Assembly: GCA_902528415.1 (NCBI GenBank) | Contig: CABZSR010000017.1 | Span: 1 to 35,275 of the forward strand | DNA from: an uncultured SAR116 cluster alpha proteobacterium | GTDB taxonomy: Bacteria > Pseudomonadota > Alphaproteobacteria > Puniceispirillales > Marisalimonadaceae | Reading direction: 5' to 3' | Length of the DNA stretch: 35,275 nt | Part shown: positions 7,444 to 16,261 of the stretch, one piece after another | Numbering within the stretch: the first letter of the stretch is position 1 | Layout of the letters: each line of letters starts with the position of its first letter | Position numbers and translations under genes: made by a program | The notes under the pieces: model-generated | Told to the model about the DNA's origin: nothing | Seen by the model: only the letters and a program-made list of their open reading frames with translations | Databases searched by the model: none

Positions 7444-8964
7444 TTAATTAAATTTTACCTGAGAAATCTGAATTTCACTATTTGTTGAAATAGTTGGAGT
7501 AAATTTAATTCTAGGGTTTACACGTGAAAATCCTACCATATGAAACATTTGAACATCTGGAATTATTTCTTCATGTAATTTCTTTTGAGCTTTACGCCAG
7601 GTATCTCTTCTTTTGTCACCTATTGCAGCAGTAGCTTCAGTTATCCAAGCATCTACTTGTTTGTCACATGTTGTAGATTGCGCTCCTTTACATGCATACT
7701 TATTAAACATTGAGAAAACAGCGTCACCATTGTTATTATCGTGTTGGCTTTGTTGCAAGGCTGGACCTCTGTCTTCAGCATATGGCCTACTTAAAAAATT
7801 CAACCAACCAGCAGTTTCCATCATTTTAATTTTAATATTAAAGCCGACCTCAGTAAGCATAGCATGCATAGCTTCCATTGCTTCTGTAGAATTAGGATAA
7901 ATACCTAATCTTCCAATTAATACAATCTCTTTGTCAACTGGGACACCATCAGCTTTAGCTGCCTTAACTAATTTTTTTGCTTCTGCTGGATTATACGGCC
8001 AAGGCTTTAAAGTTGGATTATGCCCATTAATACTCGGCACAACTATCTGGGTCATTTTAACAACACCTTCTGGAAAAATAGTGCCGGTAAGTCCGTCCAA
8101 ATCAATAGCTAAATTCATTGCCTTTCTAACCCTAATGTCATTCAATGGAGCTCTAGTCATATCAATTCGTAACCTAGAAGTTTCTGAGTTAAAGTAACTA
8201 AAGTCCATTTTTGGGTCATTTGCATCTTGAACACCAATGCTAGCTGCAATATCAGCTTCACCAGTTTTTACCATCGCAGCTCTGACTGCAGACTCATTTC
8301 TCCACACATATGTTGCATTTTCAACCTCTGGTTTAACACCCCAATACCCATCAAATCTTTTTAAAGTTACGGATTGACCTGGTGTCCACGTATTGAAAAG
8401 ATATGGACCTGTGCCTTTAGGATCACGTACACCTTTTGCTTCTTGAGTATTTGGACTTACCACTGTCATCGTACCCATCATAGCTGGCATTATAGGTTGT
8501 GGTGTTTCAGTTTTAATAGAAATAGTATGACTTCCTGTTGCAGTAGCTGTTAATTTTATATTACCAAAAAACTTAGTTCTGATCTCACAATCATACTTAG
8601 GATTTAAAGCACGATTTATTGACTTTACAACCGCTTTAGCGTTAAGATCCTCACCATCATGAAATTTAATCCCTTTACGAATGTTAAATTCCCAAGTGAG
8701 ATTATCTGTCTGTTTCCAAGAAGTTGCTAATCTAGGAGTTACCGAACCATCAGCTGGATTTATTTCCGTAAGGGTTTCAGTTACATTTTGTTTAACAATT
8801 TTTCCAACTACTGATCTTGTTGCTTCACAAGGATCAACAATATCTGGCTCTTCAGCAATTACAATTGTTATATCTTTTCCAGCAGAATAAGCTGGAGAAA
8901 GCAAGCTACTAAATGCCAAAATAGCGGCAGATGAAATAGCAAGTGATAAACTTTTAATTTTCAT
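7444..8964 (-). CDS. Periplasmic substrate-binding protein of the ABC importer (SBP family 5)
   Basis: This 506-residue secreted protein has a clear signal peptide: positive MKIK start, hydrophobic core to about residue 22 and likely cleavage after SPAYSA near residue 28. The mature part has the family 5 (DppA/OppA/NikA) layout, including the early EEPDIVDP segment and the stretch starting WEFNIRKGIKFHDGE, which is characteristic of the family. The ATG follows a very strong GGGAGGAAA ribosome binding site, in keeping with high expression. It leads the operon of permeases, ATPase and amidohydrolase downstream. The bound compound is probably a peptide- or amide-like molecule. Confidence 0.95.
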   Translation of the reverse strand: MKIKSLSLAISSAAILAFSSLLSPAYSAGKDITIVIAEEPDIVDPCEATRSVVGKIVKQNVTETLTEINPADGSVTPRLATSWKQTDNLTWEFNIRKGIKFHDGEDLNAKAVVKSINRALNPKYDCEIRTKFFGNIKLTATATGSHTISIKTETPQPIMPAMMGTMTVVSPNTQEAKGVRDPKGTGPYLFNTWTPGQSVTLKRFDGYWGVKPEVENATYVWRNESAVRAAMVKTGEADIAASIGVQDANDPKMDFSYFNSETSRLRIDMTRAPLNDIRVRKAMNLAIDLDGLTGTIFPEGVVKMTQIVVPSINGHNPTLKPWPYNPAEAKKLVKAAKADGVPVDKEIVLIGRLGIYPNSTEAMEAMHAMLTEVGFNIKIKMMETAGWLNFLSRPYAEDRGPALQQSQHDNNNGDAVFSMFNKYACKGAQSTTCDKQVDAWITEATAAIGDKRRDTWRKAQKKLHEEIIPDVQMFHMVGFSRVNPRIKFTPTISTNSEIQISQVKFN

Positions 8965-9046
8965 AATTTATTTCCTCCCAAAGTTTATTTATTAAAATTA
9001 AATTAAAAAATTTTCCTCCTTTCTTAACATAATTAAAGTTTCATTT

Positions 9047-10012
9047 TTAATTGAATACTCTTTCTAATTTTTGAAGAGTTTTTAAATGTTTAGGCTTCGG
9101 CTCGTCACCAAAACTATATGGCCAATTCGTATAAGAAACTTCTCCTACATAAATACTTCCTTTAGTATCAACTGCTAAACCGTGTGGAGCTAAAAATTGA
9201 CCTAGTTCAAAACCTGGACCATTTTCACCTCCTAAGCGGGTGATTAAATTTCCATTGTTATCTAATATGCTCAACCTAGGACCTAAATTTTGATATTTCC
9301 TATTTACTAAAAGACCAGGACCAAGCTCTCCTACAATACAAACTGGACATTTTCCTCTAGGCATAAATAAACCACAAGGTCGATGAAGATTATTCCACTG
9401 GGTTTCATATTTACCTTCAGTATTAAAAACCTGAATCCTGTGATTTTCTCTATCAGCTACATATATCCAGCCATCATCATCTGCAACAATATTGTGAACT
9501 AGATTAAATTGACCTGGACCTGAACCAGGTTCACCAAAGGTTTTGATTAATTTTCCATCTGGTGAATATTTATGAACACATGCATTTCCATAACCATCAG
9601 ATACAAATATATTATTGTCTGGACATAATGCAGTGTGTGTACATCTATGAAATGGTAAGTTTGACATGAAGTCAGCAGGATTTCCTGGAACACCAATTTG
9701 AAAAATTAAATTACCTTCAGGACTAATTTTTTTTACCGTATGGTCACCATCATCAGTACAATATATGTAATCGTCTGGACCAATATGAATACCATGAGGT
9801 CTAGAAAAAATATCACCTCCCCAGGATCTAAGGTAGTTACCATCAATATCAAAAATAATCATTGGATGTTGTCCACGATTAAATACAAAAACCTCATCTT
9901 TGCTATTTACGGCAACGCCAGCAACATCCATGAAAGACCAATTCTCTGGAAGTCTGGGCCAATTTTCTACAACTTTATATTTATATTCACCATCACCTAG
10001 AAATACTGACAA
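9047..10012 (-). CDS. NHL-repeat six-bladed beta-propeller protein
   Basis: This protein has about 321 residues if it starts at the TTG at 10012, seven bases after GGAGGT. An ATG at 10039 is in frame but has no ribosome binding site and would add nine hydrophobic residues. NHL-type blades are visible, for example RPHGIHIGPDDYIYCTDDGD, then NLVHNIVADDDGWIYVADREN, then APHGLAVDTKGSIYVGEV. The fold is shared with peptidyl-hydroxyglycine amidating lyase and SMP-30-like lactonases. With the TTG start there is no secretion signal. The gene sits 82 bases upstream of the binding-protein gene and may belong to the same pathway. The activity is unknown; a lyase or hydrolase role is a guess from the fold. 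Confidence 0.82.
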   Translation of the reverse strand: MSVFLGDGEYKYKVVENWPRLPENWSFMDVAGVAVNSKDEVFVFNRGQHPMIIFDIDGNYLRSWGGDIFSRPHGIHIGPDDYIYCTDDGDHTVKKISPEGNLIFQIGVPGNPADFMSNLPFHRCTHTALCPDNNIFVSDGYGNACVHKYSPDGKLIKTFGEPGSGPGQFNLVHNIVADDDGWIYVADRENHRIQVFNTEGKYETQWNNLHRPCGLFMPRGKCPVCIVGELGPGLLVNRKYQNLGPRLSILDNNGNLITRLGGENGPGFELGQFLAPHGLAVDTKGSIYVGEVSYTNWPYSFGDEPKPKHLKTLQKLERVFN

Positions 10013-10077
10013 GATAATACCTCCAAATAAAATTATCATGTTAAAGAAAAGAATTGTCTATATTTAAATATTGGTTA

Positions 10078-10098
10078 TTGATACTATAATTGTATCAA
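10078..10098. terminator. Inverted repeat downstream of the DMT exporter gene
   Basis: TTGATAC (10078-10084) pairs with GTATCAA (10092-10098) around a seven-base loop, three bases past the stop codon of the minus-strand DMT exporter. There is no T tract after it on the minus strand, so it may be a weak terminator. The half-sites resemble the TATCAATT motifs in front of the LysR gene at 11071, so an operator role is the alternative. Confidence 0.35.
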
Positions 10099-10100
10099 AA

Positions 10101-10958
10101 TCATTTTTTATTTTTTGAAGCTAAATTAGATATTAAAAAACTGGAAAAGAATATAATCAAAGCACCTGATAAAGTTGATGCACTTGGAATTTCATCAAAA
10201 AAAACAAAAGCAAGAGTAGATATTATAGGCAATCTTAAAAAATCGAAAGGAGCTAAATAACTTATATCAACCATTGACATAGCTTTTGTAATAAAAATCA
10301 TATTTAAAACCCCAATCAACCCTTGTATTGTTAAAAGAAGAAACATTTCAAATGAGGGAGTAGTCCAAAAGAATAAAGCAGGAATAAATGCTAGAGGAAC
10401 TGTGCATAAAAGATTCCATACAGTAAGTGTATCAGGTTTATCTTTATTAGACATTTTTTTTAAGATTAATTGTATACATGCGCTTAAAATAGCTCCTATT
10501 AAAGCCCAATATAATGCGGGTGGAATATAATCAAACCCAGGCTTTAAAATTACTAATATGCCAATAAAACCAATTAAAGAAAAAATTATGTGATTTTTTG
10601 TTGGAATCTCATTTAATAATAAAATTGAGCCAAGAATAATAAGAAGTGGAGTAACAAAAGAGATAGATACAACGTCTGAAAGTGAAGCAGACTTAAAGGC
10701 AAGAAAAAAAGAAGTTAAAGCTAATATTTTTAGGAAAGCTCTAAAAATATGGAGATATTGATAAGAGGATCTAAAAACACTTTTGTCTCTTAGAAAAGTT
10801 GGAATGATAATTATTAACCCAAATAGGCTTCTATAAAAAACAATTAAAAATGGGTGAAGATCAGACGATAATATCCTCACAACAATGCCATCTACAGCTC
10901 CTAAAAAAGAAACACATATTGCTAATATTGTTGCAATGAATATTGATGATGTTTTCAT
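10101..10958 (-). CDS. EamA/DMT-family membrane transporter
   Basis: This 285-residue inner-membrane protein has about ten hydrophobic segments arranged as two EamA repeats of five TM each (about 1-140 and 145-285). The family contains exporters of amino acids and related metabolites. Visible hallmarks are the FYRSLFGLIIIIP segment after the second TM and the LKPGFD end of the first repeat. It is divergent from the LysR gene at 11071, with 112 bases between them holding three TATCAATT half-sites, so it is probably a target of that regulator. The ATG has no clear ribosome binding site. The substrate cannot be told. Confidence 0.88.
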   Translation of the reverse strand: MKTSSIFIATILAICVSFLGAVDGIVVRILSSDLHPFLIVFYRSLFGLIIIIPTFLRDKSVFRSSYQYLHIFRAFLKILALTSFFLAFKSASLSDVVSISFVTPLLIILGSILLLNEIPTKNHIIFSLIGFIGILVILKPGFDYIPPALYWALIGAILSACIQLILKKMSNKDKPDTLTVWNLLCTVPLAFIPALFFWTTPSFEMFLLLTIQGLIGVLNMIFITKAMSMVDISYLAPFDFLRLPIISTLAFVFFDEIPSASTLSGALIIFFSSFLISNLASKNKK

Positions 10959-11008
10959 TTATTATAATTAAAAATTTTAAAATTTATTATTGCTAATATA
11001 GTACACAT

Positions 11009-11053
11009 TATCAATTAAATTGACTTTAAATTGATAGTTTTTTAGTATCAATT
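11009..11053. promoter_or_regulatory. Probable LysR operator with three TATCAATT half-sites
   Basis: TATCAATT occurs at 11009-11016 and 11046-11053, and inverted (AATTGATA) at 11029-11036. The first two facing copies make a 28-base dyad, and inside it TCAATTAAATTGA (11011-11023) is a further dyad of the T-N11-A kind bound by LysR proteins. The cluster sits between the divergent exporter gene and the LysR gene, 18 bases before the LysR start. This is the expected place for an autoregulatory, divergent operator. Confidence 0.55.
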
Positions 11054-11070
11054 ATTATGGTTTTACTTTT

Positions 11071-11982
11071 ATGAATACTTCAATTTCCATAGAACAATTA
11101 AAGTGCTTTGTAGCTGTTTCTAAAGAATTAAACTTTAGGAAAGCTGCTAAAGTTTTAAATATGTCTCAACCACCAGTAACCCGGCACATTATTAACTTGG
11201 AGTATAATCTTAAAACAAAATTGTTTGAGCGAAATAGCCGTTCAGTAAAATTGACCAAAAATGGTACACTATTTCTTACACATGCTTCGGAGATTCTTTC
11301 AAGAATTGAAGACGCTTCAAATGTCATAATGAGTAGTAAAAATAATTTGGTTGGTACTATTTCTCTTGGTTTTGTACCATCTATGGCTAATGATATTTTG
11401 CCTTTAATTGCAAGTCAGCTGTATAAAAAACTTCCACAAATTAAAGTAATTTTTAAGGAGTATATGAGCTATAAACAGGTCCCCGCACTAAATGCAGGTA
11501 ATCTTGATATTGGATTAACTAGATTACCTAAAGATCTAAATTCTTTTAATTATTCAAGGATTGTAAGTGAACCATATTTTTTAGCGGTAAATGTAAATAA
11601 TCCATTATCAATTCAAAAGAATTTAACAGTTAATGATCTCCATAATATTGATTTTATTATGTATGATGCGGTTGTTGGAAGATATAGCTTTGAGCTACTA
11701 TCTTCTTTATTTTTAAACAGTGGAGTAAAACCTAATTTTGTACAATATGTTAGTCAACCAAGTGTTTTTTTAGGACTTGTGAAGGCTTCTTTAGGTGTTG
11801 CTTTATTAGCAAGCTCTTCAAAACAAAACTCTCCAAAAAATGTAATTTTCAAAGAAATAAAATTGCCAGAATGGGTCCGGGCAGATGTATATTTAGCGAC
11901 AAAAAAAGAGCCCAAAAACAACTTAATTCCAGAAGTTTATAATTGTATTATAGAAGCCTTATATATGGATCAAAAAATTTAG
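11071..11982 (+). CDS. LysR-family transcriptional regulator
   Basis: This 303-residue LysR regulator has an N-terminal winged helix-turn-helix at about residues 5-65 (IEQLKCFVAVSKELNFRKAA, then SQPPVTRHI) and a periplasmic-binding-protein-like effector domain at about 92-300. It probably controls itself and the divergent DMT exporter through the TATCAATT sites, and perhaps the dehydrogenase gene 63 bases downstream on the same strand. The ATG lacks a clear ribosome binding site. The effector is unknown. Confidence 0.93.
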   Translation: MNTSISIEQLKCFVAVSKELNFRKAAKVLNMSQPPVTRHIINLEYNLKTKLFERNSRSVKLTKNGTLFLTHASEILSRIEDASNVIMSSKNNLVGTISLGFVPSMANDILPLIASQLYKKLPQIKVIFKEYMSYKQVPALNAGNLDIGLTRLPKDLNSFNYSRIVSEPYFLAVNVNNPLSIQKNLTVNDLHNIDFIMYDAVVGRYSFELLSSLFLNSGVKPNFVQYVSQPSVFLGLVKASLGVALLASSSKQNSPKNVIFKEIKLPEWVRADVYLATKKEPKNNLIPEVYNCIIEALYMDQKI

Positions 11983-12057
11983 TACAAAACTGAGAGTTGT
12001 AATTATGTGTTAATAATTGAATAATATACATAATTTTAATTTATTATGAAATTACTT

Positions 12058-12804
12058 ATGAAATCTATACTTATCACAGGTGCAGCATCAGGAATAGGAG
12101 CCGCCACTGTAAAAAAAATAGCATCTAAAAATATATCTTTTACTTTAACTACTAAATCAAATGAGCAGGGTTTACGATTAGTTTCAGAGTATGCAAAAAA
12201 GAAAGGTGCTAGCGTTATTTCTTTATGTGGAGACTTAACTAATAAAGAATTTCTAGAAGATTTAGTAAATTTAGCAAGGAAGGAAACAGGTAATATAGAC
12301 CAATTTATTGCAAATGCTGGCTATGCTAATAAACAAAAATTTGGTGAATTTGATAATGATGAAATCAATCAATCCATTAAAACAATGGCAATATCTTTTT
12401 CAACAATAATAAATCTAAGTATAGAAGATTTTAAAAGATCTAATAATGGAAGAATTATAACTATTAGCTCCTTTGTGAATAAAAATATTGGATTAAATGA
12501 TAATATTTTTCCTGTTACAGCCGCTGCAAAAGGAGCTCTTGAGGGACTTACAAAAACTTTGGCATTTCAACTTGCTAAACATGATGTAACAGTCAATTCA
12601 ATATCTCCAGGATATACGCAAAAGGATGGAAGTCATTCTGCATTATCGTCATTAGAATGGGACCAAATAATAAGCAAAATTCCAATTTCCAGACTTGCTA
12701 AACCTGAGGAAGTTGCTAGTTTAGTTGCATTTTTATTATCAAAAACAGCTTCATATATTACAGGACAAATAATAAAAATTGATGGTGGCTTGTCACTTAT
12801 TTAA
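12058..12804 (+). CDS. Short-chain dehydrogenase/reductase (SDR)
   Basis: This NAD(P)-dependent oxidoreductase has about 248 residues with the ATG at 12058; an in-frame ATG at 12046 would add four. I prefer the later one because the first beta strand then starts at MKSILITG, as in most SDRs. Visible motifs are the cofactor-binding TGAASGIG, the NAG motif (IANAGYA) and the active-site serine in ITISSF. The usual Y-x-x-x-K is replaced by a segment reading FPVTAAAKGAL: the lysine is present but tyrosine is not at the expected place. The C-terminal YITGQIIKIDGG is typical of the family. Its substrate is unknown, and the missing tyrosine makes the catalysis doubtful. Confidence 0.88.
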   Translation: MKSILITGAASGIGAATVKKIASKNISFTLTTKSNEQGLRLVSEYAKKKGASVISLCGDLTNKEFLEDLVNLARKETGNIDQFIANAGYANKQKFGEFDNDEINQSIKTMAISFSTIINLSIEDFKRSNNGRIITISSFVNKNIGLNDNIFPVTAAAKGALEGLTKTLAFQLAKHDVTVNSISPGYTQKDGSHSALSSLEWDQIISKIPISRLAKPEEVASLVAFLLSKTASYITGQIIKIDGGLSLI

Positions 12805-12807
12805 AAA

Positions 12808-14049
12808 TTATAAACTGAATCTTTTAGGAGAAAATGGATCAGCGTTGATGCCAGTCTTCTTATTTTGTATCATTTCACTTAGAATAACTGCTGATCCTGC
12901 TGATGTAGATAATCCAATGTGATTATGACCAAAGTTAAACCATAAATTTTTATGCTTAGGCGCCTTACCAATCATAGGCAAACTGTCAATAATAGTTGGT
13001 CTTGATCCTAACCAAGGTTTATCAATTAATTTCTTATTTAAGGGAATAATTTTGCGTAATTTTTGAATTGATTCATTTATTTGAATTTCATTTTCAATAG
13101 CATCTAAAAAAGTTAATTCTACTCCTGAGGTAACTCTGACTTCACTACCATTTGAGCTATAAACAAATCCTCCTTCTACATCATGGATTGCTGGATTTAT
13201 TGAAATTTTTTTCTTTGTGGAAAAATGATGATGATATCCCCTTTCCCAAGCTAATGGAATATTATAACCTAAGTTTAAAAGTATTTTTTTAGACCAAGGC
13301 CCAGTCGAGACAACAACTTCATCAAAATAAGATTTATTCTTATCAGATAAAACAAGCCATTTATTTTCTACATATCTTAAATCTTTACAGGATTCCTGAA
13401 CAAACTTACCACCAGAGTTTATGAAATAATCAAAGTATTTTTGCGATAATTCTAATGGAGATTTAACCCTTACTGAATTTTTAAATAAAATACCCTTAAA
13501 AAATTTCCCTTCTAAATCTGGAAACTGTTTTTCAATTTGCATTGTATTCAGGATTGTATATTTAGCTTTATGTTTATTCAAAATTTTAAGTTCAAGAGAA
13601 TAATTTTTATAACTCTCACTTGTTTTGAAAAGTTTTAACCAACCAGGTTTTGAGATAATATTATTTGAATTAGTTATTTTAATTAATTTTTGATGAGTGT
13701 TTAATGATAAAACTTGTAACTCTCTTAATGCCTTAGCAGCAAATTTCATATGGTTTTTATGACTAAAAGCTAGAAAATGGAGAACCCATATTAATCTTGA
13801 AAAAACAAAAGATTTAGAATACCTAAATGAAGTATGATTTTTAAAGATTAATTGAAATAACGATTTTAATAATAGAGGGTTATTTATAATCATCAACGAA
13901 GAATCTGTTATAACTCCTGCATTGCCATACGAAGTTTGAGAACCTGGTTCGTTAGGATCCATTAGAGTAACAGAATATCCTTTTTTAATTAATTCAATAC
14001 TAGTACAAATTCCAACGATGCCCGCCCCAATGATTAAAATATTTTTCAT
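12808..14049 (-). CDS. FAD-dependent oxidoreductase, DadA-like (D-amino acid dehydrogenase family)
   Basis: A DAO/DadA-family flavoprotein of 413 residues. I set the start at the ATG at 14049 because the FAD-binding strand follows at once (MKNILIIGAGIVGI, with GxGxxG at residues 8-13 and D31 ending strand 2). The longer reading from 14091 would overlap the upstream gene by about 46 bases. The DadA-like segment SQTSYGNAGVI follows at about 37-47, and near the C-terminus GHNHIGLSTSAGS binds the FAD. Family members oxidise D-amino acids or secondary amines to 2-oxo acids. The start overlaps the stop of the upstream EthD-like gene as ATGA, so the two are translationally coupled. Convergent with the SDR gene, only three bases apart. 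Confidence 0.9.
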   Translation of the reverse strand: MKNILIIGAGIVGICTSIELIKKGYSVTLMDPNEPGSQTSYGNAGVITDSSLMIINNPLLLKSLFQLIFKNHTSFRYSKSFVFSRLIWVLHFLAFSHKNHMKFAAKALRELQVLSLNTHQKLIKITNSNNIISKPGWLKLFKTSESYKNYSLELKILNKHKAKYTILNTMQIEKQFPDLEGKFFKGILFKNSVRVKSPLELSQKYFDYFINSGGKFVQESCKDLRYVENKWLVLSDKNKSYFDEVVVSTGPWSKKILLNLGYNIPLAWERGYHHHFSTKKKISINPAIHDVEGGFVYSSNGSEVRVTSGVELTFLDAIENEIQINESIQKLRKIIPLNKKLIDKPWLGSRPTIIDSLPMIGKAPKHKNLWFNFGHNHIGLSTSAGSAVILSEMIQNKKTGINADPFSPKRFSL

Positions 14050-14747
14050 ACAACTAGTACATCTTGTTTGGTTAAAATATGTTGGCAACAATAATAATTT
14101 ATTTTGATGTTTATTTTAACATTTATGGAATTTTCAACAACAAAACTCTCAACTGCTTTTCTTAATACTAAATAATTTAGACCCTCTATAATAATTGCCT
14201 GTGATACAACTTGGATATCCAATCCTTGAGAAGACCTGTATTTTTTTTCTTCTGTCTTCATTTGTCCAAAAGTAGTATCTCCTAAAAGAACGTGCATACC
14301 AGTGACACCAACTAATTTTATTATTTGTGGAATAGACAGCTTTAATTTTTCAACATTTAATTCAGTGTCAATATCAGGGTCTAAAAATCTTATAGTTGCT
14401 AAAAAACTTGAAAAACCTCGCGATTTACTAGCAATTACACTACAAACTGTTCTTGATGGTGATATATAAGAAGACAAAATTTCTTTTGTCCATTTTGTAG
14501 GATTATTAAGTCTTTCTAAATAGTTTTTGGAGACAAATATTTCCTTTTTTTCCGCTTCATACATCATGAAATACTTGTCTTCTATGTGAGTGCCAGGCTC
14601 TCCTTGGGCTCTAAAACCTCTCAAAAATCCAGGTAACGAAATTCTTTCTGGCATATGCTCCATACTATGCCATTGATTATAGTCAATCTCCTTTTCTTCA
14701 AGAACACCACCCCAATTTACTAATACAGAGGTCCCTATTAAACTCAT
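14046..14747 (-). CDS. EthD-like ferredoxin-fold (dimeric alpha/beta barrel) protein
   Basis: This 233-residue soluble protein does not match a named enzyme I know. The N-terminal part has the W-x-x-x-E-H-x-P-E-R...PGF-x-R pattern (residues 26-45, WHSMEHMPERISLPGF) seen in EthD-like dimeric alpha/beta-barrel proteins, followed by YFMMYEAE as the second strand. A second, weaker half from about 115 to 200 may be a duplicated barrel domain. Such proteins bind or act on small ligands, often as accessory oxygenase or degradation factors. It has AGGA upstream of its ATG and overlaps the DadA-like oxidase by ATGA, so it probably serves the same substrate. Confidence 0.7.
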   Translation of the reverse strand: MSLIGTSVLVNWGGVLEEKEIDYNQWHSMEHMPERISLPGFLRGFRAQGEPGTHIEDKYFMMYEAEKKEIFVSKNYLERLNNPTKWTKEILSSYISPSRTVCSVIASKSRGFSSFLATIRFLDPDIDTELNVEKLKLSIPQIIKLVGVTGMHVLLGDTTFGQMKTEEKKYRSSQGLDIQVVSQAIIIEGLNYLVLRKAVESFVVENSINVKINIKINYYCCQHILTKQDVLVV

Positions 14748-14811
14748 TAAGTTAAATCCTTATTTATTTAAATCACATTGAATATATTAATTTTTAAAAT
14801 ATAGAGAAAAA

Positions 14812-16140
14812 TTACTTCTTTTTGGATTTTTTTCTTTTTTCTTTTAATTTATTTTTCTTCGCATTTCTTTTCAGTTCTGATTTAGCCTTTGTATTAGATA
14901 GTTTTGAAGACTTATATTTTTTACTTTCGAATTGATTAAAGTTTTTTTTATTATCGCTTGATTTATTACCAACTTCTTCATTAAACCCAATTAAATTTTT
15001 AGGATTTAAGAGATGGCACTTTATAACCTCTAATTTTAAATTTATAAGTTTTTCAATTCTAAATAATTTAAGTCGTTCACTTGGCTCACAAAATGTAACA
15101 GCAATTCCAGAAGCTCCAGCTCTTGCTGTCCTTCCAATTCTATGGACATAATCTTCAGGATTTGATGGTATGTCAAAATTTACAATATGAGATATAGCTT
15201 CTATATCTATACCTCTGGCAGCGATATCTGTTGCAATTAAAACTTTAATTTCACCATCTTTAAAAGAATTTAAAGCTCGTTGACGAGCTGCTTGAGATTT
15301 GTTGCTGTGAATTGCTTCAGTTAGAATACCAACGTTGATTAATTTTTGACATAATCGATTAGCTTTGTGCTTGGTTTTAGTAAAAACAATTACTGTCTCA
15401 AATACCTTGTCTTTCAATAATGTTATTAATTGAAGAACTTTGTCTTGAGGCTCTATAACTATGACTGATTGGGATATTCTTTCAACTGGAGTTAAAGTTG
15501 ACTTAACTTTTACTTTTACTGGTGACTGCAAAATAGTTTCAGAGAATTTAATAACGGTTTCAGGCATTGTGGCTGAAAAAAATAGCGTTTGTCTGCGCTC
15601 TGGGAGTAATTTTATTACTTTTTCAATATCCTTAATAAATCCCATATCCAACATTCTATCTGCTTCATCTAAGACAAAGAATTGTATTTTGCTCAATGAA
15701 CAGACGTCTTGATTAATAAGATCAAGCAATCTTCCCGGAGTAGCAACTATTATATCTACCCCACGTGCCAAAGTTTTGACCTGAGGACCTTCTTTTACAC
15801 CTCCAAAAATAACAGTGTGTTTTATAGCAATATACTGACCATATTTTCTTATTGATTCATTTATTTGTATTGCAAGTTCTCTTGTTGGGGCTAAAATAAG
15901 AGCTCTTGGATCTCTTTTTTTTCCGGTTGATTGTTTAGCATTAAGTTTTTGTAAAATTGGTAATGTGAAGGCAGCCGTTTTTCCAGTTCCAGTCTGGGCC
16001 ATACCCATTAAATCTAGCCCTTTCAATACTAAAGGAATTGTTTCTTTCTGAATAGGTGTTGGTGAAACATACCCCCCTTCGTTCAAAGCTTTTAAAAATG
16101 GGGCTTTTATATTTAAGTCTTCAAATCTATAATTTTTCAA
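14812..16140 (-). CDS. rhlE: DEAD-box RNA helicase, RhlE type
   Basis: An ATP-dependent RNA helicase of 442 residues. Motifs in order: Q motif TPIQ (28-31), motif I AQTGTGKT (48-55), Ia PTRELA (85-90), TPGR (134-137), DEAD (158-161), SAT (189-191), and in the second RecA domain TDIAARGID and HRIGRTARAG. The last ~60 residues form a lysine- and serine-rich basic tail, usual in RNA-binding RhlE-like helicases. The start is a TTG: no ATG is in frame until residue 45 and an in-frame stop lies five codons upstream, so the TTG is the only sensible start. It stands alone in its operon, probably as a housekeeping or cold-response gene. Confidence 0.95.
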   Translation of the reverse strand: MKNYRFEDLNIKAPFLKALNEGGYVSPTPIQKETIPLVLKGLDLMGMAQTGTGKTAAFTLPILQKLNAKQSTGKKRDPRALILAPTRELAIQINESIRKYGQYIAIKHTVIFGGVKEGPQVKTLARGVDIIVATPGRLLDLINQDVCSLSKIQFFVLDEADRMLDMGFIKDIEKVIKLLPERRQTLFFSATMPETVIKFSETILQSPVKVKVKSTLTPVERISQSVIVIEPQDKVLQLITLLKDKVFETVIVFTKTKHKANRLCQKLINVGILTEAIHSNKSQAARQRALNSFKDGEIKVLIATDIAARGIDIEAISHIVNFDIPSNPEDYVHRIGRTARAGASGIAVTFCEPSERLKLFRIEKLINLKLEVIKCHLLNPKNLIGFNEEVGNKSSDNKKNFNQFESKKYKSSKLSNTKAKSELKRNAKKNKLKEKRKKSKKK

Positions 16141-16261
16141 ACCTATTTCTCTTTAAAAAAATTTTTAGCTTGATAACGTTTAGGTAATATATCTAATGTT
16201 ATATATCTAAATAAGAACAAAGCAATGTATCAATTATTTGTATAAATTGATGGAGAGATAG

